This document shows, one piece after another, positions 34,665 to 43,447 of a stretch of DNA of 64,000 nucleotides. The position numbers and the translations under genes were made by a program. The stretch spans positions 3,782,001 to 3,846,000 of the forward strand of contig OY969891.1 of assembly GCA_963704355.1 (NCBI GenBank). The letters are read 5' to 3'. Below the pieces are notes generated by a model. That model saw nothing but the letters and a program-made list of their open reading frames with translations, was not told the origin of the DNA and searched no databases. The DNA is from Bog-473 sp963704355 (GTDB lineage Bacteria; Actinomycetota; Acidimicrobiia; Acidimicrobiales; RAAP-2). The first letter of the stretch is position 1; the number at the start of each line of letters is the position of its first letter.

Positions 34665-35534
34665 TTAGGCCGCCGCGGCCGGTACCGGCCCCCGGTCCAT
34701 GGTGGCGGGCGTGGTGCGCGCCAGCACCGCTGCCGCGACGCACATCCCGGCGAAGGCGGCCGCGGCGAACCCCAGGCGCAGCGCGTCCTCCGTGAACGAT
34801 TCGGCGAAAATCCAGACGCTGAGGGCGATGCTGACGATGGGGTCGACCACCACGAGCATCGGCTGCGAGACACTGAGTGGCCCCACGTGCAAGGCAGTCT
34901 GGTTCAACAGCTCGGCCGAGAGGCCGCCCACGGCGAGAGCGTAGACGGGCCAGTGCGTGAACATCCCGCCGACCCCGTACTGGGTCAGCGTGTCCGTCGT
35001 CGCCTTGATGAACGTGGCGACGAGGGCCCACAGGATGGAGGTCGCAGCGCCGAGGAGGGCGGCCCGGCGCACCGGCGAGCCGCGCCACCCCAACAGCGCC
35101 AGCACGGCGGCGGCGCCGGCCGTCGTGGCGATGGCCGAGATCCAGGCGCTGCTGGTGGGCGTGGCGTGACCCCCGGTGGGCTCGGACATGGCGATGAACA
35201 GGGCGAGGGAGAGGCAGGTGAGCGCGGCGGCCCACCAGGTGACGGCGCGGATCTGCTGGCGGACCCAGAGCCGCCGCAACACGAGGGCGAACACGAGCTC
35301 GGTGACCAGCAGCGGCTGGACGACGGACATCTGCCCGTTGTGGAGCGCCAGAGCCTGGAACACGAAGGAGCCGGCCAGGGCTATCCAGCCGAAGAGCCAC
35401 AGCGGGTTCGTGAGCAGGTAGCGGACGAAGCGCCAGCCCTTCGAGTGGCCCGGGTCGCCGATGCTGGCCATGTGCTGCGTGATCAGGTTGAGCGCGTTGG
35501 AGAACGCCGCCAGCAGGGCGAAGAGGATGGGCAC
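34665..35534 (-). CDS. DMT-superfamily (EamA-like) transporter
   Basis: The 289-residue protein has about nine to ten hydrophobic helices in the duplicated arrangement of EamA/DMT exporters: FALLAAFSNALNLITQHMA at the start, SVVQPLLVTELVFALVLRR at the end of the first repeat and SVSQPMLVVVDPIVSIALSV in the second. The Ser-Val-x-Gln-Pro-x-Leu-Val pair shows the internal repeat. It is the last gene of the leftward run from 40372, 84 bases after the methyltransferase, so it may export a product of that pathway. Start GTG at 35534. Confidence 0.82.
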   Translation of the reverse strand: MPILFALLAAFSNALNLITQHMASIGDPGHSKGWRFVRYLLTNPLWLFGWIALAGSFVFQALALHNGQMSVVQPLLVTELVFALVLRRLWVRQQIRAVTWWAAALTCLSLALFIAMSEPTGGHATPTSSAWISAIATTAGAAAVLALLGWRGSPVRRAALLGAATSILWALVATFIKATTDTLTQYGVGGMFTHWPVYALAVGGLSAELLNQTALHVGPLSVSQPMLVVVDPIVSIALSVWIFAESFTEDALRLGFAAAAFAGMCVAAAVLARTTPATMDRGPVPAAAA

Positions 35535-35618
35535 TACGCGCCCACCCGCGAGAAGCCCAGTCGGAAAGTGGGGCGGACGGTCATCGGGCGCATTCCCGGC
35601 GGCAGCGCGCCGGCCGTC

Positions 35619-36182
35619 TCAGCCGGCGCGGGCCGTGCACACCCACCCCGGCTCGTAGGTGCGGACCTCGATGTCGCCGAAGCCGGCGGCACCGAGACGC
35701 ACCGCGAGGTCGTCGGGGTCGATGGGGTTGTAGGTGTCCCCCTCGTGGAAGGCGGCGGTGGCGTCGTTGTACGTCCCATCGGCAGCGACGAGCACGGCCC
35801 CGGGGACGAGCACGCGGGAGAGCTCGGCGAAGACGCGGTCCTGGGCGTTCGCCGGCTCGATGTGGTGCAGCATGTGGAACGAGGCACCGCCGGTGAACCG
35901 GTCCGCGGGGAAGTCCAGGCGGGTGGCGTCACCGCGCACGACGTCGACGTTCGCACCCGCCATCCGCTCGGTGAGCGAGGCGGCCAGGTGCTCGTCGATC
36001 TCCACCGCCGTGAGCCGGCCGGTCATGGTGCACAGGACGTCGGTCGTGAAGCCGGGGCCGGGCCCGATCTCGATCGCCTCGTCGCCGAGGTCCACGCCGC
36101 GCAGCGCCTCGGGGAGGATGATCTCGTGGACCCGCCGGCGCCAGTCCTCGCTCGCGCAGTATTCGAGGTGGGCGGCGTTCAC
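35619..36182 (-). CDS. SAM-dependent methyltransferase (class I)
   Basis: The 187-residue methyltransferase has motif I AIEIGPGPGFTTDVL, motif II LTAVEIDEHLAASL with the acidic ribose-binding residue, VDVVRGDATRLDF for the adenine pocket, and HMLHHIEPANAQDRV with LSRVLVPGAVLVAAD. These place it among ubiquinone/menaquinone-type small-molecule methyltransferases. The GTG at 36182 is 11 bases beyond the stop of the amidohydrolase, within the operon. Upstream sequence in the same frame antisense to that gene is not coding. Its acceptor is unknown. Confidence 0.85.
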   Translation of the reverse strand: MNAAHLEYCASEDWRRRVHEIILPEALRGVDLGDEAIEIGPGPGFTTDVLCTMTGRLTAVEIDEHLAASLTERMAGANVDVVRGDATRLDFPADRFTGGASFHMLHHIEPANAQDRVFAELSRVLVPGAVLVAADGTYNDATAAFHEGDTYNPIDPDDLAVRLGAAGFGDIEVRTYEPGWVCTARAG

Positions 36183-36193
36183 GTTGCCGCCCC

Positions 36194-37450
36194 TCAGCCC
36201 GGCGCCTGCACCTGATATTCCGCCTTCCACCAGCGCGCCGCCTCGACGTCGGCGGGGTCGGTCCGCCGCGACGGATCCTGGCCCAGGTCGGCGGGCGTCG
36301 GCCCGATGCGCTCGGCGATCGGGCGCAGCGCGTCGAGGTCGAAGCCGTAGCAGCGCGCCGCCGTCTCGCCCAGGAGCTTGCGGGCGTCCTCGACCGGGAT
36401 GTCGCCGAAGTCGCCGCGCAGGCGCTCCTGGGTGTGCGGCCACGTGCCCTCGGGGTGGGGGTAGTCGGTGCCCCACATGACGACGTCGCACCCGAGGACG
36501 TGGCGCCGGCGGATCTCCTCCTTGGACATGGTCGACGCGCCAATGAAGATGTTCTCGCCGAAGTAGTCGGACGGCAGCTTGGAGATCTTGCCCTTGAGCA
36601 GCGCGGCCATCTTTTTGGTCGTGTGGCCGCCCCCCATGTACTGGTCCCATTTCCACATCATGTCGGCGGCCCAGTAGGCGGCCGCCTCGGTCACGACGAA
36701 CTTCAACCCGGGGAAGCGCTCGAAGGCCCCCGAGAAGAGCAGGTGCCAGGCCGGCCGGGCGGCCCACCACACCACCTCGGCCAGGTAGATGCCGATGTTC
36801 TCGTTGTACTCGTCGTGGGGCGCCTCGCCCGAGTGCGTGTGGACGGGGAGGCCGGCGGCCTGGCAGGCCGCCCACACCGGGTCATAGTCGGGATGGTTGT
36901 AGGGCACGTGGTCGTGCCACATGGTCGGCACCATGATCCCGCGGAGGCCCGGCTGGTCCGCTAACCACTCGATCTCGGCCACCGAGCGTTCCACGCCGTG
37001 GGTGATCGGCACGAGCGCGATGCCACCGTGGCGCTGCGGGCTGCGCGCGCACATCTCGGCCAGGAAGCGGTTGTGCGCACGGGCGCCGGCGAAGGCGAGC
37101 TCGGGGTCGGTGATCTCCCCGGCCGAGAGCCCGGCCCCGAAGGGCGGCGACGCCATGCCCGTGATGGCGTCGGCGTCGGCGAACATGACCTCGGCGGTGA
37201 CACCGTCGGCGTCGAGCTCCTTGTCGCGTTGCTCGATGTCCCAGGCGCCGCGCAGTCCCTCTTCGTTCTCCGTCTCCCAGCCCATGATGTAGTCGTAATT
37301 CATCTTGAGGGCCTGGTCGCGGTGGGCCTGGCGCTCGGCCAGGTACTGGTCGAACTGGGCGTGGTACGCCGCGTCGAGGTAGGGCCGGTACTCCTCGGCG
37401 GGCAGGCCGGCGTGCGCGTCGGCCGAGATGATCGTGTAGCGGTCACTCAT
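36194..37450 (-). CDS. Amidohydrolase-2 family protein (COG2159), copy 1
   Basis: The 418-residue TIM-barrel protein belongs to the metal-dependent amidohydrolase-2 group that includes ACMS decarboxylase and resorcylate decarboxylases. SADAHAGLPAEEYRPYLD begins the protein: where the family has His-x-His, this reads Asp-Ala-His. PVHTHSGEAPHDEY supplies further ligands, and MWGTDYPHPEGTWPHT the conserved late Asp. FSGAFERFPGLKFVVTEA matches the family's core. The ATG at 37450 overlaps the stop of the decarboxylase-like gene (ATGA). A paralogue is two genes upstream. A decarboxylase or ring-hydrolase role is likely; substrate unknown. Confidence 0.85.
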   Translation of the reverse strand: MSDRYTIISADAHAGLPAEEYRPYLDAAYHAQFDQYLAERQAHRDQALKMNYDYIMGWETENEEGLRGAWDIEQRDKELDADGVTAEVMFADADAITGMASPPFGAGLSAGEITDPELAFAGARAHNRFLAEMCARSPQRHGGIALVPITHGVERSVAEIEWLADQPGLRGIMVPTMWHDHVPYNHPDYDPVWAACQAAGLPVHTHSGEAPHDEYNENIGIYLAEVVWWAARPAWHLLFSGAFERFPGLKFVVTEAAAYWAADMMWKWDQYMGGGHTTKKMAALLKGKISKLPSDYFGENIFIGASTMSKEEIRRRHVLGCDVVMWGTDYPHPEGTWPHTQERLRGDFGDIPVEDARKLLGETAARCYGFDLDALRPIAERIGPTPADLGQDPSRRTDPADVEAARWWKAEYQVQAPG

Positions 37451-38223
37451 CGCTTCGCCCCCAGGACCGAGAGGTCGTCGTAGCGCTGGTGGAGGAAGGG
37501 CTCGAGGCCGGCGCGCGCCACCGGCCCGATCACCCGGCCGACCTGCGTGGAGGCCCGCTCCGTCCAGTTCAGGTCGACCATGCGGCGGACGACCAGGTCG
37601 GCCACCGGATCGAGGGGGGCCTCCTTGAGGATCAACTCGCCGTCGATCGACTCGTGCACCCGGGTCCGCTCCGTCTTCTCGCCGTAGACCAGGAGGGGGT
37701 CCTGGTCGAGCACGCCGGCCTCCTCGCACGAGGGCGAGAGCTTGAACCAGAAGTCCGTCTTCTCCAGCTCGTAGTTCTCGCGGGTGCCGCTGATGCGCCC
37801 GGTGACCTCGCAGATGACCGAGCCCATGCGCGCGATCCGGGCGGACACCTCGTCGCCGTCACGCTGCACCTCCACCTCGGCCAGCTTCTTGGGCTCCCCG
37901 TTGATCTCGCGGCCCCCGACGAGCGACTGCTCCGTCGTCATCGGCATCAGGATCGGGTACTCCCCGACCCGATCCTCGTGGCGCGCCTGCAGGCCGATCC
38001 ACCCGGCGCCGAACACCGGCAGGCCGGGCATCTCGACCCGGGTGATCGTGATGCGCACCAAGGGCTCCGGGCCCGGCTGCAGGGGCGGCGGCAGCACCGC
38101 GGCCACGATCTCGGGGTCGGTCTCGTAGAGTGCCGTGACCGCCTCGGACCAGATGTCGGCCTTCTTGGCCTCGATCTCTCGGTTCACCTGGCGGGTGCGG
38201 GCGCCGTACCGGATTGTCTGCAT
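37447..38223 (-). CDS. Acetoacetate decarboxylase family protein
   Basis: The 258-residue protein resembles acetoacetate decarboxylase. REINGEPKKLAEVEV holds the adjacent lysines (112-113) that in the family form the Schiff base with a beta-keto acid. PGLPVFGAGWIGLQARH and GEYPILMPMTTEQSLVGGRE match the substrate-channel strands. ADC-like proteins also include cyclases and hydrolase-aldolases that use the same lysine. The ATG at 38223 follows GGGAGGA with a 3-base gap. It sits between two amidohydrolase paralogues in a tightly packed operon, so decarboxylation or aldol chemistry on a pathway intermediate is expected. Confidence 0.83.
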   Translation of the reverse strand: MQTIRYGARTRQVNREIEAKKADIWSEAVTALYETDPEIVAAVLPPPLQPGPEPLVRITITRVEMPGLPVFGAGWIGLQARHEDRVGEYPILMPMTTEQSLVGGREINGEPKKLAEVEVQRDGDEVSARIARMGSVICEVTGRISGTRENYELEKTDFWFKLSPSCEEAGVLDQDPLLVYGEKTERTRVHESIDGELILKEAPLDPVADLVVRRMVDLNWTERASTQVGRVIGPVARAGLEPFLHQRYDDLSVLGAKR

Positions 38224-38240
38224 GTCTCCTCCCATCGTCG

Positions 38241-39482
38241 TCACCACGACCGCAGGATCTGCGTCGGGTCGAACGCGTTGCACGTCGTCTTGGTCGGCCA
38301 GTCGGCCGGGGCGAGGGGCTCGGCCACCTCGGTGACCCGCGGGCCGACGCGGTCCCCGACCGGCCGCAACAGGTCCAGGTCGAACCCGTAGAAGGACGCC
38401 GGCGTCGACTCCACCATGGCGCGCACGTCCGGCTCGGGGTAGTCCGCGAAGGCCACCCGCAACGCTTCGGTCGTGTAGGGGTAGCTGCCCTCCGAGTGCG
38501 GGTAGTCGGCGCCCCACATCACATGCCCGATCCCCAGGTCGCGGCAGAGCGGCGACTCGCTCGGGCGCAAGAAGCTGGCGCCGATCCAGAAGTTGCGGGC
38601 GAAGTACTCGGTGGGCGTCATCGTCATTTTCGCCGCGGCCGCCCCGAAGAAGTTGGCCTCCGCCGCGTTGGCCGTGGTCATGCGCCCGTAGAACCAGTCG
38701 AGCGTCTCGAGGCCGCGCGGCAGCCAGGCCACCCCCTGTTCGGTGACGGCGAAGCGCAGCGTGGGGTGGCGTTCCAGCACGCCGGAGAAGATGAGGTGCC
38801 AGACCGAGCGATGGCTGAACCACGGGATCTCGATCAGCATCATCGCCCGCGCCGCCTCGTGCTCGCCGTAGTCGGGCAGCGCGCTCCCGCCGTGGATGTT
38901 GATCGGCACGTCGAGCTCGGCGCACAGCTGCCACAGCGGCTCGTAGTGGTCCTCCCACAGGGGCGGCAAGTGCGAGTTGGGCGGGATGGAGGGCAGCAGG
39001 ATCCCCCCGAAGGGAGCGCGAAACGTCCGGGCGGCCCAACGGACTTCGGCCAGGGCGTCGTCGATGTCGTTGGCGAACACCTGGACGATGCCGGCCCGGC
39101 GGCCCGGCGTCGCCGCGCAGAAGTCGGCCAGCCAGCGGTTGTGCGCCTGCACGCCGGCCCAGCGCCGCTCGTAGTCCTCGGGCGTGGGCGGCAGCGCCAC
39201 CAGGTTGCCCTCCGCGAAGAAGGGCGGCACCGTGTTCGGGAACAGCACCTCGGCGGCGATGCCGTCGGACTCGGTCTCGGCCAGGCGGCGGTCGCTGTCC
39301 CAGCTGCGGTATGCGATGGGCGCGATGAGGTCGGCGTAGGGGTTCACGTACTCGCTCGCCCAGGCGTCGAACTCGCTGTGCCAGCGGCTGGCCAGGTACG
39401 GCTTGTAGTCCTGGATGTCGCCCCCGGCGTGGCCGTCGGCCGAGACGACCGTGTAGCGCTCCCTCGTCGTGGTCGGTGGCAT
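38241..39482 (-). CDS. Amidohydrolase-2 family protein (COG2159), copy 2
   Basis: The 413-residue paralogue of the protein at 36194 shares the frame SADGHAGGDIQDYKPYLASR (Asp-Gly-His at the metal site), PINIHGGSALPDY, FSGVLERHPTLRFAVTEQ and MWGADYPHSEGSYPYT. The closing regions of both are also alike: YGFDLDLLRPVGDRVGP here, YGFDLDALRPIAERIGP in copy 1. The ATG at 39482 overlaps the SDR stop. Having two such enzymes flank an ADC-like protein suggests two related steps, or subunits of one complex. Confidence 0.85.
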   Translation of the reverse strand: MPPTTTRERYTVVSADGHAGGDIQDYKPYLASRWHSEFDAWASEYVNPYADLIAPIAYRSWDSDRRLAETESDGIAAEVLFPNTVPPFFAEGNLVALPPTPEDYERRWAGVQAHNRWLADFCAATPGRRAGIVQVFANDIDDALAEVRWAARTFRAPFGGILLPSIPPNSHLPPLWEDHYEPLWQLCAELDVPINIHGGSALPDYGEHEAARAMMLIEIPWFSHRSVWHLIFSGVLERHPTLRFAVTEQGVAWLPRGLETLDWFYGRMTTANAAEANFFGAAAAKMTMTPTEYFARNFWIGASFLRPSESPLCRDLGIGHVMWGADYPHSEGSYPYTTEALRVAFADYPEPDVRAMVESTPASFYGFDLDLLRPVGDRVGPRVTEVAEPLAPADWPTKTTCNAFDPTQILRSW

Positions 39483-40372
39483 CAGCTCAGCGCCGCCGGG
39501 GGCAGCTGCCCGGCTCCGATCGCGTCGGCCCGGCGGTGCAGCATGGCCGCGGCCTCCTCGAGGCCGTAGGCGATGATGAAGTCGCCGCGTCTGACGCCCT
39601 CCACGCAGAACCGGCCGAGGGCGCGCAGGTCCATCAGCTGGGCCGGATGGCCGGATCCCTCGAGCTGGGCCCTGAACTCCTCGAAGGTCGTGCCGGGGGC
39701 GGGCGGTCGTGGCGTGACGCGCGCCAGGGCGGCGGGGCGGTTGCGTTGCGCGGTCCATAGCCCGGTGTCGAGCAGGCCACCGGAGGGATAGAAGACCGCC
39801 GCCCGCAGGTTCGTCCCGGCGGCGATCAGCTGGTGGGCGAGGGCTTCGGTCAAGCACGAGATGGCCGCCTTGCTCGACGCGTAGACCGAGGCGTAGGGCA
39901 CCGGCGCGATCCCGCCGTCCATGCTCGACGTGTTCACGACGACTCCGTGTTCGCCTGATTCGATCATCCGGGGCACGAACGAGAGCATGCCGTTGGCCAC
40001 CCCGAAGACGTTCACCGAGAAGCACCAGGTCCAGTCGTTGGCTTCCTGCTCCCAGGGCCGCCCTCCGCCTCCCGAGGTGACGCCCGCGTTGTTGAACAGG
40101 AGGTGGCACGCGCCCTCCCTCGAGAAAACGCCGGCGGCGAGCGCCTCGACCGAGGCCGGCGACGCCACGTCCGCCACGACGCCACGGACCTCGCCCATCT
40201 CGGAGAGCTCCTTCACCGTCGCTTCGAGCACCGGCTCCTCGATGTCGGCGATGACGACCCGCGCCTCTTCGATCAGCAGGGCCTCCACGATGCCGCGCCC
40301 GACGCCGGCCGCTCCCCCCGTCACCACGGCTACCTTGCCGCTCAGGTCGTCCAACGCGTCGCCCCCAGTCAC
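39482..40372 (-). CDS. Short-chain dehydrogenase/reductase, first gene of the catabolic operon
   Basis: The 296-residue classical SDR has VVTGGAAGVGRGIVEAL for cofactor binding, FNNAGVTSGGGGRPWEQE with the N-N-A-G motif, Ser in VVVNTSSMDGG and SVYASSKAAISCL giving Tyr-x-x-x-Lys. VVIADIEEPVLEA, with Asp after the second strand, indicates NAD rather than NADP. The C-terminal 70 residues beyond the fold are longer than usual. It leads the leftward operon and probably oxidises the entering alcohol. Start GTG at 40372; the 147-base region to the divergent DinB-like gene should contain the promoter. Confidence 0.88.
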   Translation of the reverse strand: MTGGDALDDLSGKVAVVTGGAAGVGRGIVEALLIEEARVVIADIEEPVLEATVKELSEMGEVRGVVADVASPASVEALAAGVFSREGACHLLFNNAGVTSGGGGRPWEQEANDWTWCFSVNVFGVANGMLSFVPRMIESGEHGVVVNTSSMDGGIAPVPYASVYASSKAAISCLTEALAHQLIAAGTNLRAAVFYPSGGLLDTGLWTAQRNRPAALARVTPRPPAPGTTFEEFRAQLEGSGHPAQLMDLRALGRFCVEGVRRGDFIIAYGLEEAAAMLHRRADAIGAGQLPPAALS

Positions 40373-40519
40373 CGTTCCCCCCCTGCCAGCGGCCCACCAT
40401 AACGCTCGTCACGAACCGCCGAAGAGAGCCATCGCCCCGGTCCGGGGCTCCACTATCGTCCGTGCCTTCCCTGACGCCGTTGGGAGGCCGCCACGCCCGA
40501 GACACCACCCACGCTGAAT

Positions 40520-40999
40520 GTGCCGCGGCCCGAAGAGGCGGTCCCCCTCGCCGAGATGCCCATGGCCCGGGCCTGGCTCCAGCACCTCCGCGACAGCGCG
40601 ATCTTCAAGCTCGAGGGGCTCTCACCCGAACAACTGCGCTGGCACCCCACGCCCACGGCCAATTCACTCGGCGTGATCGTCGTCCACCTGGGCTACGCAG
40701 AGCGGCTATGGGTCCGGGCCGTCTTCGCAGGCGAGCCGATGGACATGGGCTGGCGCGCCCACATGTTCGAGCTGCCGGCGGGCTGGTCCCGCGACGACGT
40801 CATCGGCTTCTACCGGGCGGAGACCGCCCTGGTCGACACGGTGCTCGACCAGGCCGACTCCTGTGACCTCCCGTCGCGGGGGCACCTGCGACCGACCACG
40901 TTGCGCTGGGCGCTGCTGCACGTGATCGAGGAGACGGCGCGGCATGTCGGCCACATGGACATCACCCGCGAGCTGCTCGACGGGAGCACCGGGCGCTGA
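40520..40999 (+). CDS. DinB-superfamily protein (DUF664-like)
   Basis: The 159-residue protein has the four-helix DinB fold: LQHLRDSAIFKLEGLSPEQL, VIVVHLGYAERLWV with the first metal His, and LLHVIEETARHVGHMDITRE with the closing H-x-x-x-H pair. Members include mycothiol- and bacillithiol-dependent transferases. The assigned GTG at 40520 gives full domain coverage; a GGGAGG at 40481-40486 lies too far upstream for this start, so the true start could be earlier with an uncommon codon. It is divergent from the catabolic operon and ends directly at a strong hairpin. Confidence 0.83.
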   Translation: MPRPEEAVPLAEMPMARAWLQHLRDSAIFKLEGLSPEQLRWHPTPTANSLGVIVVHLGYAERLWVRAVFAGEPMDMGWRAHMFELPAGWSRDDVIGFYRAETALVDTVLDQADSCDLPSRGHLRPTTLRWALLHVIEETARHVGHMDITRELLDGSTGR

Positions 41000-41024
41000 C
41001 GCTTCCCGCCGGGGGCGGGAAGCG
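41000..41024 (+). terminator. Strong hairpin after the DinB-like gene
   Basis: CGCTTCCCGCC and GGCGGGAAGCG form a perfect 11-base-pair stem with a 3-base loop, beginning one base after the stop codon. No T run follows. The rest of the gap to 41219 holds another inverted pair, TTGGGGCC/GGCCCCAA (41104-41141), and no gene. Confidence 0.7.
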
Positions 41025-41219
41025 AGCTGATCGCCGACCCCGGCCGGCCGGAGTCGTTCGGCCCCGTCGTGGTTCCCCTCTGACCCGGCCGCGTGAGATC
41101 CTTTTGGGGCCGGGGACCGGTACCTTGGAAGAGGGCCCCAAGCCGAGCCGCTCGGCGGGCGGCGGATCGGGCCCGCTGCATCGGCGTATCGAGCTCGGGG
41201 CGTGGGAGAGGAAGCGGCC

Positions 41220-41900
41220 ATGGACGTGCAAGCCGGCGACACGGGGGTCCGCCCGGACCCGTCCGCCACTGCCGTCGTGCCCACCACAGGAGGCGCCGGG
41301 CAGGGCCGTCTGTTCCACGACTCCCACGCCAACTCCTCCTTCGACGACACGGACGAGTTTCCCGTGGTTCCCGGCAGCAGCGGGCGTGGGCGCAGAGCTC
41401 GCCGAGGCGCCGGCCGCCCCGGTGCCCCGCGCTGGCTTCGCCTGACGGTGGTCGTGGTCGTGCTGGTGATCCTGGCCGCAGGAGCGGCGTTGGGGTTGGT
41501 CAAGTCGGGCGTGTGGAACACCAACGGCGGCCCGGCTGGGACGGCCAGCCAGACGACCACGACGACGCCGCACCGCACGCCGGTCACGACCGCGTCGCTG
41601 CTCACTGCGACCGGGACGGCTTCCGGGGGGACGCAGAGCTACACGATCGACCAGCACGCTTTCGTGGTCACCGTCGCCACCTCCGTCGGCCGCTCCTGGG
41701 TGAGCATCGGTGTCGTGGGCCAGCGGCCGCTCTACGCCGGGATCCTGGCGCCCAACTCGTCGCAGCACGAGACCCTGCTCGGACCGGCCCAGGTCGACGT
41801 CGGTGCCGGGGGGACCAAGGTGACGATCTCCGCGGGCCGCCACAGCCAGACGCTGACCCCGCCGTCGGCGCCCTTCAACTACCAGATCACGCCGAGCTGA
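41220..41900 (+). CDS. Membrane-anchored protein with RodZ-C-like (DUF4115) domain
   Basis: The 226-residue protein has an acidic, flexible cytoplasmic N-terminus (1-60), a basic patch GRGRRARRGAGR, one transmembrane helix at about 74-95 (LTVVVVVLVILAAGAALGLV), a Thr-rich linker, and a beta-rich outer domain from 125. FVVTVATSVGRSWVSIGVVG and KVTISAGRHSQTLTPP resemble the DUF4115/RodZ C-terminal domain, which often ends such single-pass proteins. The ATG at 41220 follows AGAGGAAG with an 8-base spacer; GTG at 41202 is an alternative. It converges on the CPBP protease gene. Confidence 0.75.
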   Translation: MDVQAGDTGVRPDPSATAVVPTTGGAGQGRLFHDSHANSSFDDTDEFPVVPGSSGRGRRARRGAGRPGAPRWLRLTVVVVVLVILAAGAALGLVKSGVWNTNGGPAGTASQTTTTTPHRTPVTTASLLTATGTASGGTQSYTIDQHAFVVTVATSVGRSWVSIGVVGQRPLYAGILAPNSSQHETLLGPAQVDVGAGGTKVTISAGRHSQTLTPPSAPFNYQITPS

Positions 41901-41919
41901 GCCTGCGGCGCCGGCTCAG
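41897..41919. terminator. Bidirectional hairpin between convergent genes
   Basis: CTGAGCC and GGCTCAG pair over a 9-base loop at the end of the DUF4115-like gene, in the 34-base gap before the convergent CPBP gene ends. The stem includes the last codon region of the former. Confidence 0.5.
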
Positions 41920-41934
41920 GCGGCCGAGGCGGGC

Positions 41935-42894
41935 TCACTGGAGCACGGCGATCGTGATCAAGACGGCATCGAAGAGGAAGTGCGCCACGATCGGCCGCGT
42001 CAGGCGCCCGTTCTTCTGGAACGAGCGGGTGACGAAGTAGGCGAAGGGGATCGTGGCGATGAAGCCGAGCCCGTAGTAGACGTGGTAGCTCGTCCTCAGC
42101 GCCATGCCAAGGATCAAGGCGGACCGCGGCGTCCAGCCCAGCTGGCCCAACCGGGTCATGAGATACCCGTTCATGAGCACCTCCTCGGCGACCGCCGTGG
42201 TCGCCGAGATCATCAGCCCCCAGATCACGTAGTACGTCGGGACAGTGCCGATCGGGGTCGGACTGTTGAACCGTGAGCTGGCGGTCAGGATCGGCGCCAA
42301 CGGGATCAGGACGGCGATCTCGGTGCCGAAGCTCGCCAGCCCGATGCCGATGGCCGGGACGATGTCACTGCGCAACCCCGGCAGCTCGAGACCCAGCACC
42401 TTCGGGCCCTGGCCGGTGCGGCGCAGCAGCAACAAGGCCAGGGGGACCGTGCAGGCCACCGGCAGGTAGGCCAGCATCCCGATGAGCATGTTCTCGAGGG
42501 GGTGGCCCTGCACCACGACGGGGAACCGCGTGACGGCGCCCACACCCGTGACGTGCTGTGCGAAGACGACAATGGCCGAGGCGACGACCGGCAGGAGGAA
42601 CGCCACCATGACGAAGCACGTCTCCCACTGCAGCGCGCGCCGCGTCGGCTCCTCGAGCGTGACGCGGGTCACCTGTGGACGCAGCATGTACTGCGGAGGG
42701 GGCGGCCGGATCGGCGCGTACTGCCCGTAGTGCGGGTACGGCGGCTGTTGCCATTGCGGCCGCGGTTGGGACCGGGCGGCAGCGGTGGCCGCGTCGTACG
42801 TGTGCTCGGTCCAGGCCCCACCGTTCCAGTAGCGGTACAGCCCCGACTGGCCACTCGGATCCTGGTACCAGCCCTCCGAAGGTGTCGACGTCAC
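41935..42894 (-). CDS. CPBP-family intramembrane metalloprotease with DUF2510 domain
   Basis: The 319-residue protein starts with a DUF2510 domain, EGWYQDPSGQSGLYRYWNGG followed by AWTEHT, a short Trp-rich actinobacterial motif. A Pro/Gln/Tyr-rich linker leads to eight or so helices. The CAAX-protease/bacteriocin-processing motifs are TTAVAEEVLMNGYL (Glu-Glu), RTSYHVYYG (His) and VAHFLFDAVL (His-x-x-x-Asp). Such enzymes cleave within membranes or serve in self-immunity to peptides. No bacteriocin precursor is nearby. Start GTG at 42894. Confidence 0.85.
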   Translation of the reverse strand: MTSTPSEGWYQDPSGQSGLYRYWNGGAWTEHTYDAATAAARSQPRPQWQQPPYPHYGQYAPIRPPPPQYMLRPQVTRVTLEEPTRRALQWETCFVMVAFLLPVVASAIVVFAQHVTGVGAVTRFPVVVQGHPLENMLIGMLAYLPVACTVPLALLLLRRTGQGPKVLGLELPGLRSDIVPAIGIGLASFGTEIAVLIPLAPILTASSRFNSPTPIGTVPTYYVIWGLMISATTAVAEEVLMNGYLMTRLGQLGWTPRSALILGMALRTSYHVYYGLGFIATIPFAYFVTRSFQKNGRLTRPIVAHFLFDAVLITIAVLQ

Positions 42895-43008
42895 GAAACC
42901 GCCTCTCGTCGCGTCGTCGCGTCGCCTGGCGGCAACCGTATCGCGGACGTTCTCGGCGCAGGTTGACCGGCCCGAGGCACGCGGACGCGAGGTCGGCCTC
43001 GTCGGGTC

Positions 43009-43389
43009 CTACGACCCGGTGGGATCAGTAAAGGAGTGCTCGTTGCCCTCCGAAGGGGTCATGGAGAGCATCGTGACCCCGTCGGGAGCGCTGTTGTTGT
43101 GCCATCTCCCCCGTGGGACGACAGCCACGAAGCCGGCGGCGAGCACTCGGGTCTCGGGACCGGACTGCTCGAGGACCGTCAATGACGTCGAGCCGGAGAG
43201 GATAAGCAGGAGCTCGTCCCCGTCGTTGTGACGTTCCCACGGTGGACGTCCGACGAAGGCGCCAACGCCGCACGTGCAGCCGTGGAAGTCGAACTCCTCC
43301 AAGGGGCTGGCCGGCGGCTGGGTCAGCGAGGCGAGGTCGACCCGCGCCATGGCGGCCACAGCTGTCGGGCTCAGTTCGCGGATGATCAT
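43009..43389 (-). CDS. Cupin-domain protein
   Basis: The 126-residue single-domain cupin has the two metal-binding motifs in modified form: WERHNDGDELLLILSG (G-x5-H-x-H-type motif, with E and H residues) and GFVAVVPRGRWHNNSAP (second motif His). The start at 43389 was chosen because GGGAGAGAACC precedes that ATG; another ATG lies 18 bases upstream. The phosphotransferase gene ends 58 bases before it on the same strand. Function not assigned. Confidence 0.8.
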   Translation of the reverse strand: MIIRELSPTAVAAMARVDLASLTQPPASPLEEFDFHGCTCGVGAFVGRPPWERHNDGDELLLILSGSTSLTVLEQSGPETRVLAAGFVAVVPRGRWHNNSAPDGVTMLSMTPSEGNEHSFTDPTGS

Positions 43390-43447
43390 GGTTCTCTCCC
43401 TACCCATTCAGGGGAACGCACCGCAAGCAACGGCGCCTACCGGGCCC

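Noticed and set aside
35619..36875. 418-codon minus-strand frame continuing upstream of the methyltransferase
   Set aside because: Only residues from 36182 downward resemble a methyltransferase; the rest is out-of-frame sequence of the amidohydrolase gene.
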